DNA from: Campylobacterales bacterium
Lineage (GTDB): Bacteria > Campylobacterota > Campylobacteria > Campylobacterales > QNZT01
Assembly (NCBI GenBank): GCA_015489185.1
Contig: WGAE01000238.1
Span: 1 to 19,152, forward strand
Direction of reading: 5' to 3'
DNA: 19,152 nucleotides
The notes under the pieces were generated by a model. That model was not told the origin of the DNA, ran no database searches, and saw only the letters and a list, made by a program, of their open reading frames with translations. Shown in pieces: positions 7,293 through 14,504 of this stretch. A program made the translations under genes and the position numbers. Every line of letters starts with the position of its first letter. Positions within the stretch are counted from its first letter, which is position 1.

Positions 7293-8243
7293 TTACTGGT
7301 CAAAAAAGTTATTTTTGTTCAATGTATCGATCAGCGCCTGTACCGATTTGACACTGCGTTTGAACTGCTTCTGCTGTTTTTCATTCAGAGATACTTCGAT
7401 GATCTTTTCGACACCGTTGGCTCCCAGCGCAACGGGAACACCCGATACGACGTTACTGTAACCGTACTCTCCTTCGAGCATCACCGCACACGGAAAAATC
7501 TGTTTAGTGTCTTTGAGAATCGCTTCGACCATGATCGCCGTCGATTTCGCGGGCGCATAATAGGCGGAACCGGTTTTGAGATAGCTGACGATCTCCGCAC
7601 CGCCGTGGCGTGTCTTTTCAACAATCTCTTCGATCTCTTCATCGCTAAGCAGATCGGTCAGCGGTACACCGGCAATCGTTGAAAAGCGTGGAAGCGGTAC
7701 CATATCGTCTCCATGACCGCCCATGACCGAAGCCCTGATCTGTCCGGCGCCATATCCCACTTTTTCGTAAATAAAGTGTGCCATACGCGCACTGTCAAGA
7801 ATGCCCGCCATGCCGACAACACGGTTGCGTTCCCAGCCTGTTTCGCGAATTGCGGTATAGACCATCGCATCCAGAGGATTGGAGACCGGTACGAGAATCG
7901 CATTCGGAGAGTATTTTTTGATATCGTTGACAACCTCTTTCATGATCTTTGCGTTAACTAACAGCAGATCGTCACGGCTCATACCCGGAAGCCTCGGACT
8001 CCCTGCCGTAATCACAATGACGTCACAATCTGTCAGCTGACTCATATCTTCCGCAACCGAAACAACCGTATGTTGTCTTGCCGCGTTTGCCGCCTGGCTC
8101 ATATCGAGCGCCATCCCTTTGGCTCGGTCGATTTTGTTGTCCCTGAGAATAATCTCATGACTTACCCCTTTCATGGCCAGGGAATAGGCGACGGTCGCAC
8201 CTACATTACCCGCTCCGACTATACCAACTCTTGTACCCTTCAT
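7293..8243 (-). CDS. mdh: Malate dehydrogenase (NAD-dependent)
   Basis: A 316-residue LDH-like MDH. The dinucleotide fold shows GxGxxG at residues 10-15 (GAGNVG) and Asp35 at the end of the second strand, which favours NAD over NADP. Arg84 and Arg90 in PRLPGMSRDD bind substrate; Asp150, Arg153 and His177 (GGHGDD) make up the catalytic set. Arg84 and the surrounding loop are the MDH rather than LDH pattern. The gene heads the mdh-fum-sucC-sucD run, behind a TATAAT box at 8304-8309. The SD (AAAGGAG) sits unusually close, only two bases before the ATG when aligned on GGAG, but no better downstream start exists. Confidence 0.96.
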   Translation of the reverse strand: MKGTRVGIVGAGNVGATVAYSLAMKGVSHEIILRDNKIDRAKGMALDMSQAANAARQHTVVSVAEDMSQLTDCDVIVITAGSPRLPGMSRDDLLLVNAKIMKEVVNDIKKYSPNAILVPVSNPLDAMVYTAIRETGWERNRVVGMAGILDSARMAHFIYEKVGYGAGQIRASVMGGHGDDMVPLPRFSTIAGVPLTDLLSDEEIEEIVEKTRHGGAEIVSYLKTGSAYYAPAKSTAIMVEAILKDTKQIFPCAVMLEGEYGYSNVVSGVPVALGANGVEKIIEVSLNEKQQKQFKRSVKSVQALIDTLNKNNFFDQ

Positions 8244-8303
8244 ATCTCTCCTTTGGTTTTTCTTTGCAAAAACCTATAACTACCAGATCCGGCAAATCCG
8301 ACA

Positions 8304-8309
8304 ATTATA
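8304..8309 (-). promoter_or_regulatory. Putative -10 box (TATAAT) of the mdh-fum-sucCD operon
   Basis: A perfect TATAAT on the minus strand, preceded by AAAAATC, lies 60 bases upstream of the mdh ATG. It sits just downstream of the icd terminator-like hairpin. The resulting leader would be about 55 bases and contains a short CCGGAT direct repeat. Confidence 0.6.
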
Positions 8310-8321
8310 GATTTTTAAACG

Positions 8322-8344
8322 GTGCACGAAGCACAGCTTCGCAC
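8322..8344 (-). terminator. Hairpin after icd, possible terminator
   Basis: CGAAGC (8327-8332) and GCTTCG (8336-8341) form a perfect 6-bp stem around ACA, with an outer GTG/CAC pair across a two-base bulge. It lies 12 bases past the icd stop. The following minus-strand sequence CCGTTTAAAAATC is only weakly T-rich, so termination may be partial. Confidence 0.45.
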
Positions 8345-8356
8345 ACCCTGACTCTT

Positions 8357-10561
8357 TTAGATCGAATCGATAATCTGATTGAACGTCTCACTTGGACGCA
8401 TCGCTTTTTCGGCTTTCGCGTCATCCGGATGGTAATATCCGCCGATATCCTGAGGATTGCCTTCAATTGCAAGCATCTCTTCGATGATTTTCGCTTCATT
8501 CTCCGCCAGTGCTTTTGCAACCGGCGCGAATTTCTCCGCCAGAAGCGGCTGCTCACTGTTTGCAAGCGCTTCCGCCCAGTAACGTGCTACCCAGTAGTGG
8601 CTCGCTTTGTTGTCCGGTTCACCCGCTTTTCTGGACGGCGCTTTATTGTTGTCGAGGTATCCTTCGTTCGCTTTATCGAGCGCCGCTGTCATTGCGGCAA
8701 CGATATTATCACCGGTTTGGTGAGAAATCATACGCATCGACTCGGCAAGTGCCAGGAACTCACCCAGACTGTCCCATCTCAGATGCCCTTCCTTGAGGAA
8801 TTGCTCGACATGTTTAGGTGCGGAACCGCCGGCACCGGTTTCGAAAAGTCCTCCACCTGCAAGAAGCGGCACGATGGACAGCATCTTCGCGGAAGTCCCC
8901 AGTTCGAGAATCGGGAAAAGATCGGTCAGATAATCCCTAAGAACATTACCTGTCACTGAAATCGTATTCAGCCCCGCTCTGGTGCGTTTGAGCGTAAAAC
9001 GCATTGCCTGCTCAGGCGCCATAATGTGATACTCGATCGGCTCTTTTGCAAGGTGTTCAGGCAGATAGGTCAACACTTTCTTGATCATATTGGCATCATG
9101 CGCACGGTTGGAGTCGAGCCAGAAAACGATCGGATCACCGGTCAGTTTTCCTCTCTCATGTGCGAGTCTGACCCAGTCTTTGATTGCAACATCTTTTGCT
9201 CTGTAGGCTCTCCAGATATCACCCTTTTTGACGGTATGTTTCATAAGGACATTGCCTTCGCCGTCTTTGACCTCAATCACACCGTCTTCGGGTACTCTGA
9301 ATGTATATGGATGTGAACCGTACTCTTCCGCTTTTTTCGCCATCAGTCCGACATTGCTGACGTGTCCCATCGTCGCTACGTCAAACTGTCCATTGACTTT
9401 GCAGTCTTCCATAATTTCATGATACATCTTCGCATAACTGCGATCCGGAATAACTGCGACACACTCCTGCAGTTCCCCATCTTTGTTCCACATTTTCCCG
9501 CCTTCGCGGATTACAGGGGGCATCGAAGCATCAATGATGATATCGTTGGAAGCGTGCAGGTTGGTGATTCCTTTGTCTGAGTCAACCATCGCGATATTCG
9601 GCTCACCCTTTTCAACCACTGCCTTGAGTGCCGCTTCAATCTCTTCACGTTTGTCCGATTTCTCCAGTTTTTTCAAAATGTCGCCGACACCGAGATCCGG
9701 ATTAACGCCGATTTTCTCAAATTCATCCGCATATTTGTCAAATACCTCTTTGAAGAAAGCTTCGACCGCGTATCCGAACATAATCGGATCAGAGACTTTC
9801 ATCATTGTCGCTTTGAGGTGGATCGACCAGAGCAATCCTTTTGCTTTGGCATCTTCGATCGTCTGTGCCAAAAAGGCTTTCAGCTCTTCCGCAGACATGT
9901 TCGCCGCGGAAACGACTTCATCCGGTTCCACGCCGTCGATTGTCTTGAGTGTCGTACCGTTGAGTTCAATCGTATAGTTATCCGCTTTCGCTGCGATAAC
10001 AGACTGTTCGGACGCATAAAAGTCACCTTTTTCCATATGCGCCACATACGCTTTGCAGTCAGGTGCAAACGGTTTAAGTCTGTGCGGATTTTTCTGTGCA
10101 AACTTTTTAACCGCGAGCGCCGCTCGTCTGTCGGAGTTACCCTCACGCAGTACCGGATTAACCGCAGACCCGAGGCATGTCGCGTACTTTTCCCGAATCG
10201 CTTTCTCCTCTTCGGTTTGCGGCTCTTCCGGAAAATCGGGGAGTGCGTATCCCTGAGACTGCAGTTCGGCGATACACGCTTTGAGCTGTGGTATCGAAGC
10301 CGAAATGTTCGGAAGTTTGATAATGTTGGCTTCAGGCTTTTTAACAAGTTCACCAAGATAAGCCAGTTCATCGTTAATACGCTGATCCTCTTCCAGATAT
10401 TCCGGGAATGTGGCAATCACCCTTCCGGCAAGTGAAATATCACGCAAGTCTACATCGATACCCGCCTCTTTCGTAAACGCTTTTACGACAGGAAGAAACG
10501 AGTAGGTAGCCAGCGCCGGTGCCTCATCGATTTTTGTCCATACGATCGTTGGTTTTGACAT
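8357..10561 (-). CDS. icd: Isocitrate dehydrogenase, NADP-dependent, monomeric type
   Basis: At 734 residues, starting MSKPTIVWTKIDEAPALATYS, this is the large single-chain NADP-isocitrate dehydrogenase, unrelated in length to the ~415-residue dimeric enzyme. Family landmarks include LPNISASIPQLKACI near residue 102, GSAVNPVLREGNSDRRA near 131, a long central domain with DASMPPVIREGGKMW, and FWLDSNRAHDANMI near 480. It interconverts isocitrate and 2-oxoglutarate plus CO2, linking AcnB to OorDABC. The ATG has a modest SD (AGAGGA). A TATAAT promoter and a strong leader hairpin lie upstream. The gene is flanked by mltG and mdh and probably has its own promoter. Identification is firm. Confidence 0.97.
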   Translation of the reverse strand: MSKPTIVWTKIDEAPALATYSFLPVVKAFTKEAGIDVDLRDISLAGRVIATFPEYLEEDQRINDELAYLGELVKKPEANIIKLPNISASIPQLKACIAELQSQGYALPDFPEEPQTEEEKAIREKYATCLGSAVNPVLREGNSDRRAALAVKKFAQKNPHRLKPFAPDCKAYVAHMEKGDFYASEQSVIAAKADNYTIELNGTTLKTIDGVEPDEVVSAANMSAEELKAFLAQTIEDAKAKGLLWSIHLKATMMKVSDPIMFGYAVEAFFKEVFDKYADEFEKIGVNPDLGVGDILKKLEKSDKREEIEAALKAVVEKGEPNIAMVDSDKGITNLHASNDIIIDASMPPVIREGGKMWNKDGELQECVAVIPDRSYAKMYHEIMEDCKVNGQFDVATMGHVSNVGLMAKKAEEYGSHPYTFRVPEDGVIEVKDGEGNVLMKHTVKKGDIWRAYRAKDVAIKDWVRLAHERGKLTGDPIVFWLDSNRAHDANMIKKVLTYLPEHLAKEPIEYHIMAPEQAMRFTLKRTRAGLNTISVTGNVLRDYLTDLFPILELGTSAKMLSIVPLLAGGGLFETGAGGSAPKHVEQFLKEGHLRWDSLGEFLALAESMRMISHQTGDNIVAAMTAALDKANEGYLDNNKAPSRKAGEPDNKASHYWVARYWAEALANSEQPLLAEKFAPVAKALAENEAKIIEEMLAIEGNPQDIGGYYHPDDAKAEKAMRPSETFNQIIDSI

Positions 10562-10592
10562 TCTGCTTTCCTCTTTTTTTGTAGTTTTTGTT

Positions 10593-10643
10593 ATAAAACC
10601 GTAACCCGCTTAGCTAATAGTGTATGCGGAAAAACGGTTTTAT
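10593..10643 (-). promoter_or_regulatory. Strong hairpin in the icd 5' leader
   Basis: ATAAAACCGT (10593-10602) and ACGGTTTTAT (10634-10643) are perfect 10-bp complementary arms, with an inner CCGC/GCGG pair (10606-10609 with 10626-10629). With a start near 10649 the hairpin would begin about six bases from the mRNA 5' end and stop about 30 bases before the SD. This geometry fits an mRNA-stabilising 5' stem or a regulatory leader; it is not followed by a T-tract. Confidence 0.6.
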
Positions 10644-10655
10644 AATTAAAATAAA

Positions 10656-10661
10656 ATTATA
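10656..10661 (-). promoter_or_regulatory. Putative -10 box (TATAAT) of icd
   Basis: Perfect minus-strand TATAAT preceded by CATTG, 95 bases upstream of the icd ATG. It lies immediately before the leader hairpin and 28 bases after a GTAAC motif shared with the acnB promoter. Confidence 0.6.
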
Positions 10662-10689
10662 CAATGATATTATTGTGGTTCAATAAAGT

Positions 10690-10704
10690 GTTACGTTTTT
10701 CTAC
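10690..10704 (-). promoter_or_regulatory. GTAAC motif upstream of the icd promoter
   Basis: AACGTAACAC on the minus strand matches AAAGTAACAC upstream of acnB at nine of ten positions, and both sit 28-29 bases before their TATAAT boxes. A degenerate second half-site (TCTAC on the plus strand, 10700-10704) is offset by ten bases. Regulator unknown; two instances only. Confidence 0.35.
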
Positions 10705-10762
10705 TTTTAAAATGTAAGATTATTTTATTCTGTTTCAAATATTCACATATTTAGACGAAGGT

Positions 10763-11713
10763 TTAGCGATGAATTTCGCGTAAATGGGCTTTATAGGTCG
10801 TTGAAAAGTGGTGTTTATTGTCTTTTCCCTTAACAAAGTAAAGATAATTGACTTTTTCAGGTTTTATCGCCGCTTTCAAAGCCGCCGTACTGACGGCACA
10901 AACCGGATGAGGCGGTAATCCTTCGATTTTATAGGTATTGTAACTGGAGTTATCCTCACGAATGCGTCTTGGGGTTACTTTGATGTGTGAATACTTTCCG
11001 TAATTTAGTGTTCCGTCCATCTGCAACTTCATTTTACGTTTGAGACGATTATAGATCACCGCCGATATCAGAGGCATTTCCGCTTTGTTCGCCGCCTCTT
11101 TCTGAATGATCGAGGCGATCGTGACATATTTGCCGAACCACGTTTTTTCATCAAACGTTTTCATGACCATTTTAGAAAGCGTTTTGTGGCGTTTCATCGA
11201 ACTATCGATCAGATAACGCATCAATGCCTCTTCGGTAATCCCTTTAGGAAGTCGATATGTTTCGGCAAGTAACACTCCTTCCGGAATCGATGTCATACGA
11301 TCATATGCTTTATGCAGTTTCGTTTCATTCAAATCGAGCTGTTTTGCCAGTTGTGCAAAAAAGATCACTTTCGTCTCTCCCGGAATCAGTGTCACACTCT
11401 CAAGTGCCGCTTTGGCATGGGTAATCGCATAGAGAAACTTGCCGCGAGCCATCCGGGTAGAGGGCAGTTCAATCCAGCCTGCCTGCGGATATCCGATCAG
11501 TTTAGTCAGAAAATAATCTCTGCGATCGACCGCAATCCCTTCGTGTTGCAGATAATCGATCACAGAACGCGTCGATCCTTTGGGAATATAGAGTGTTTTG
11601 GGGACAGTAATCTCCTCTTTGAGATAGTGTTGCAAATAGAAATATCCGCCTACAACCGTGCCGATCGCAAGGAGTATGAGTAAAAGCAGTACTTTGAGAA
11701 ACTTAACAAGCAT
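10763..11713 (-). CDS. mltG: Endolytic murein transglycosylase MltG (YceG family)
   Basis: From ATG 11713 the protein is 316 residues. It opens with a short basic segment and a single membrane helix (about residues 5-24), then an extracytoplasmic LysM-like region and the YceG catalytic domain. The catalytic motif IIQKEAANKAEMPLISAVIYNRL includes the expected catalytic Glu206, followed by MKLQMDGTLNYG. It cleaves nascent glycan strands in the periplasm to end polymerisation. The frame can be extended upstream to GTG 11743, but that codon lies inside a hairpin with no spaced SD. The ATG sits six bases after a TACAAT box, which suggests a leaderless mRNA. It is metabolically unrelated to acnB and icd on either side. 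Confidence 0.92.
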   Translation of the reverse strand: MLVKFLKVLLLLILLAIGTVVGGYFYLQHYLKEEITVPKTLYIPKGSTRSVIDYLQHEGIAVDRRDYFLTKLIGYPQAGWIELPSTRMARGKFLYAITHAKAALESVTLIPGETKVIFFAQLAKQLDLNETKLHKAYDRMTSIPEGVLLAETYRLPKGITEEALMRYLIDSSMKRHKTLSKMVMKTFDEKTWFGKYVTIASIIQKEAANKAEMPLISAVIYNRLKRKMKLQMDGTLNYGKYSHIKVTPRRIREDNSSYNTYKIEGLPPHPVCAVSTAALKAAIKPEKVNYLYFVKGKDNKHHFSTTYKAHLREIHR

Positions 11714-11719
11714 AAAAAA

Positions 11720-11725
11720 ATTGTA
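11720..11725 (-). promoter_or_regulatory. Putative -10 box (TACAAT) of mltG, leaderless geometry
   Basis: Minus-strand TACAAT after a CCCTTTTTTCGC stretch; six T residues separate it from the ATG. A normal start 6-7 bases downstream of the -10 box would fall on or next to the A of the start codon. Confidence 0.45.
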
Positions 11726-11728
11726 GCG

Positions 11729-11761
11729 AAAAAAGGGTTGCACCTCCCTTCAAGGAGGTGC
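11729..11761 (-). terminator. Terminator-like overlapping hairpins after acnB
   Basis: Two alternative minus-strand stems exist. One pairs GCACCTCC with GGAGGTGC (8 bp, 11740-11761). The other pairs AAGGG with CCCTT (11746-11750 with 11733-11737) and runs directly into a T-tract, the form of an intrinsic terminator. They share two G residues and cannot form together. Location 18 bases past the acnB stop fits a terminator of acnB. Confidence 0.5.
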
Positions 11762-11778
11762 GAAAAGTTAAAAGTTTT

Positions 11779-14358
11779 TTATTTTACCATCTCTTCAAGC
11801 ATCTCCGGCTCGACCTGGTCGAAGTTGAGATAGCGATAGACCTTATCCTGCAGCTCAGGCGTGATCTTCTTGCTCATGATCTCAAGATACTCCTCTTTAC
11901 TCGGCATACGTCCAAGCAGTGCGGCTACCGCGGCAACTTCCGCACTTCCGAGGTAAACTTGCGCCCCTTTACCCATTCGATTGTCGAAATTACGGGTACT
12001 TGTCGAAAAAACGACCGCATTGTCGGCAACACGCGCCTGGTTACCCATACAGAGCGAGCAGCCCGGCACTTCGGTTCTGGCACCTGCGGCACCGAAGATT
12101 GCGTAGTAGCCCTCTTCCGTCAATGTTTTCTCATCCATTTTTGTCGGAGGTACGACCCACAGTCTCGATTTGACAGGTCCTTCACCTCTCAGTACTTCAC
12201 CAAGCGCTCTGAAGAGACCGATATTGGTCATACATGAACCGACAAATACCTCGTCGATCTTGTCGGTAGGTCTTCGCTCATCTTCAAGTACTTCAGTCAG
12301 TGTCGCGACGTCATCCGGATCGTTCGGACATGCGACGATCGGTTCTGTCACTTCGTTCAGATCGATCTCAATCACCGCCGCGTATGAAGCGTCTTCATCT
12401 CTCTCCAGCAGTACCGGATTTTCAATCCACGCTTTCATCTTGTCGGCACGTCGCTGGAGTGTCTGCGCATCCTGGTACCCCTCTTTGATCATCTGTTCAA
12501 TCAGGGCGATATTCGATTTCAGATACTCGATTATCGGCTCTTTGTTCAATTTAACCGTACATGCCGCCGCACTGCGCTCCGCCGACGCATCCGCCAGCTC
12601 GAACGCCTGCTCACACTTGAGGTTCGGCAACCCTTCGATCTCCAAAATACGTCCGGCAAAGACATTTTTCTTTCCTTTTTTCTCGACCGTCAGCAACCCC
12701 TGCTTGATCGCAAAGTACGGAATCGCGTTGACCAGATCACGCAGGGTGATACCCGGCTGCATCTCACCTTTGAACTTGACCAGTACAGATTCGGGCATCG
12801 TCAGAGGCATCATTCCGGTAACCGCCGCAAACGCGACCAGACCGGAACCCGCGGGGAAAGAGATACCGATCGGAAAACGGGTATGGGAGTCGCCGCCCGT
12901 ACCGACCGTATCCGGAAGTACCATACGGTTCAGCCATGAGTGGATAACACCGTCACCCGGTTTGAGAATGACACCTTTTCTGCTTGTCCAGAAAGGTGGC
13001 AATTCATGTTGGAGTTTGATATCGGCAGGTTTCGGATAAGCCGCCGTATGACAGAAGCTCTGAAGTACCAGATCCGCACCGAAACTGAGCGCCGCAAGCT
13101 CTTTGATCTCATCTCTGGTCATCGGTCCCGTCGTATCCTGTGAACCGACCGTCATAACGACAGGCTCACAGTAGGTTCCGGGTTTGACACCCTCCATACC
13201 GCACGCTTTACCAACCATTTTCTGCGCCAGTGTAAACCCTTTGCCGTCATCCTGAGGCATCTCCGGATGGAGGAACACATCGCTTGGACCAAGTCCCAGC
13301 GCTTCACGCGCTTTTTGTGTCAACCCTTTTCCGATAATGAGCGGAATACGTCCACCCGCACGCATCTCGTCAGGAAGCGTGTTGGGTTTGAGCTGGAACT
13401 CGCTAACCACTTTACCGTCTTTGTAAATCTTTCCTTCGAACGGTTTGACGGTGATAACATCCCCCATCGAGAGTTCGCTCACATCCGCTTCGATCGGCAG
13501 ACATCCTGAATCTTCGGCCGTATTGAAGAAGATCGGCGCGATGATTCCGCCGATGACGACACCGCCGGTTCTTTTGTTCGGTACACCCGGAATATCTTTC
13601 CCAAGATGCCACTGCACCGAGTTGATACCGGACTTTCTGGAACTACCCGTACCCACGACATCTCCGACATACGCCAGAGGATGACCGTACTCTTTTTTGA
13701 GTCTCTCGATCGTACCGATCGGATCATCCATCTTCGACTGCAGCATCGAGAGTGCATGCAGCGGAATATCGGAACGTGTAAAGGCTTCCGATGCGGGAGA
13801 GAGGTCGTCGGTATTGGTCTCGCCAGGTACCTGGAACACGGTCAGGGTTATCTCTTCGGGAAGCGGTTCTTTGGAGAGGAACCACTCCGCGTTCGCCCAC
13901 GATTCGATCACCTCTTTTGCAAACGCATTCCCTTCATCCATCAGATTTTTGACATCGTTGAAAGAGTCGTAAACAAGAATCGTATGTTTGAGTTCATCCG
14001 CAGCCGCCTGTGCCACTTCGACATGCTCATGCTTGAGCGCTTCGACAAGCGGACCGACATTGTATCCGCCGAGCATCGTACCCAGAATCTTGATCGCATC
14101 GACCTTCGTGATCGCCTTACAAGTCGCATCACCCGTAATGATCGCGTTCAGAAACGCTGCTTTGACATACGCCGCGTCATCGACACCCGGACTGACATGG
14201 TTTTTGAGCAGATCCATCAGATAATCTTCTTCCGGAATCGGATCCTGCTTCAAAAGCTCTACCAGTTCCGCCGTCTGCTTCGCTGTCAGTGGAAGGGGTG
14301 GAATCCCCAGTTTTGCACGTTCTTCGGTGTGTGCTTTGTACTCTTCAATCAAGCCCAT
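11779..14358 (-). CDS. acnB: Bifunctional aconitate hydratase 2 / 2-methylisocitrate dehydratase
   Basis: An 859-residue AcnB, close to the E. coli length of 865. The N-terminal helical domain is followed by the swivel domain and then the catalytic iron-sulfur domains, the AcnB order. Cysteines 709 (GSCMTN), 767 and 770 (CSLC) match the [4Fe-4S] ligands of E. coli AcnB. It interconverts citrate and isocitrate. The frame opens at a TTG one codon before the ATG at 14358; the ATG has the better spacing to AAGGAG (six bases). A perfect TATAAT lies 29 bases upstream, preceded by four phased GTTAC motifs. Transcription probably ends at the hairpin just downstream. Confidence 0.97.
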   Translation of the reverse strand: MGLIEEYKAHTEERAKLGIPPLPLTAKQTAELVELLKQDPIPEEDYLMDLLKNHVSPGVDDAAYVKAAFLNAIITGDATCKAITKVDAIKILGTMLGGYNVGPLVEALKHEHVEVAQAAADELKHTILVYDSFNDVKNLMDEGNAFAKEVIESWANAEWFLSKEPLPEEITLTVFQVPGETNTDDLSPASEAFTRSDIPLHALSMLQSKMDDPIGTIERLKKEYGHPLAYVGDVVGTGSSRKSGINSVQWHLGKDIPGVPNKRTGGVVIGGIIAPIFFNTAEDSGCLPIEADVSELSMGDVITVKPFEGKIYKDGKVVSEFQLKPNTLPDEMRAGGRIPLIIGKGLTQKAREALGLGPSDVFLHPEMPQDDGKGFTLAQKMVGKACGMEGVKPGTYCEPVVMTVGSQDTTGPMTRDEIKELAALSFGADLVLQSFCHTAAYPKPADIKLQHELPPFWTSRKGVILKPGDGVIHSWLNRMVLPDTVGTGGDSHTRFPIGISFPAGSGLVAFAAVTGMMPLTMPESVLVKFKGEMQPGITLRDLVNAIPYFAIKQGLLTVEKKGKKNVFAGRILEIEGLPNLKCEQAFELADASAERSAAACTVKLNKEPIIEYLKSNIALIEQMIKEGYQDAQTLQRRADKMKAWIENPVLLERDEDASYAAVIEIDLNEVTEPIVACPNDPDDVATLTEVLEDERRPTDKIDEVFVGSCMTNIGLFRALGEVLRGEGPVKSRLWVVPPTKMDEKTLTEEGYYAIFGAAGARTEVPGCSLCMGNQARVADNAVVFSTSTRNFDNRMGKGAQVYLGSAEVAAVAALLGRMPSKEEYLEIMSKKITPELQDKVYRYLNFDQVEPEMLEEMVK

Positions 14359-14386
14359 CAATTGCTCCTTAAAAAATATTTATTTG

Positions 14387-14392
14387 ATTATA
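14387..14392 (-). promoter_or_regulatory. Putative -10 box (TATAAT) of acnB
   Basis: Perfect minus-strand TATAAT in the context CTGTATAATC. A start near 14380 gives a leader of about 22 bases that contains the SD. No -35 box is evident, as usual for this phylum. Confidence 0.65.
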
Positions 14393-14421
14393 CAGCAGAG
14401 AAGGTTTAAGTCATTTGTGGT

Positions 14422-14468
14422 GTTACTTTATGTTACATTGCAAAAGTCATGAAGTTACGATACGTTAC
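14422..14468 (-). promoter_or_regulatory. Four phased GTTAC/GTAAC repeats upstream of acnB
   Basis: On the plus strand GTTAC occurs at 14422, 14432, 14454 and 14464, that is two pairs each with an exact 10-base offset, 22 bases apart. The nearest copy is 29 bases before the -10 box. Direct half-sites one helical turn apart are typical of OmpR/PhoB-type response regulators; that identity is an inference. Confidence 0.45.
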
Positions 14469-14504
14469 AAAAAGAGAGACCTCGGATCAAACCAGAATCT
14501 CTCT
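14469..14504 (-). terminator. Rho-independent terminator of ftsK, overlapping its stop codon
   Basis: On the minus strand AGAGAGA (14504-14498) pairs with TCTCTCT (14479-14473), with inner CTGG/CC-AG pairing around a TTTGAT loop, followed by TTTT. The ftsK stop codon (14489-14487) lies inside the hairpin, so the last ftsK codons form part of the stem. Confidence 0.75.

Noticed and set aside
11714..11743. GTG at 11743 as the mltG start
   Set aside because: The codon is buried in an 8-bp hairpin, its only SD-like bases touch it without spacing, and the extra ten residues disturb the usual short N-terminus before the membrane helix.
12170..13039. 289-codon plus-strand open frame
   Set aside because: It is antisense to acnB, is Ser-rich without recognisable motifs, and arises from the codon bias of the real gene.
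13606..14409. 267-codon plus-strand open frame extending past the acnB start
   Set aside because: It is a shadow of acnB, has no ribosome site, and would cross the acnB promoter.
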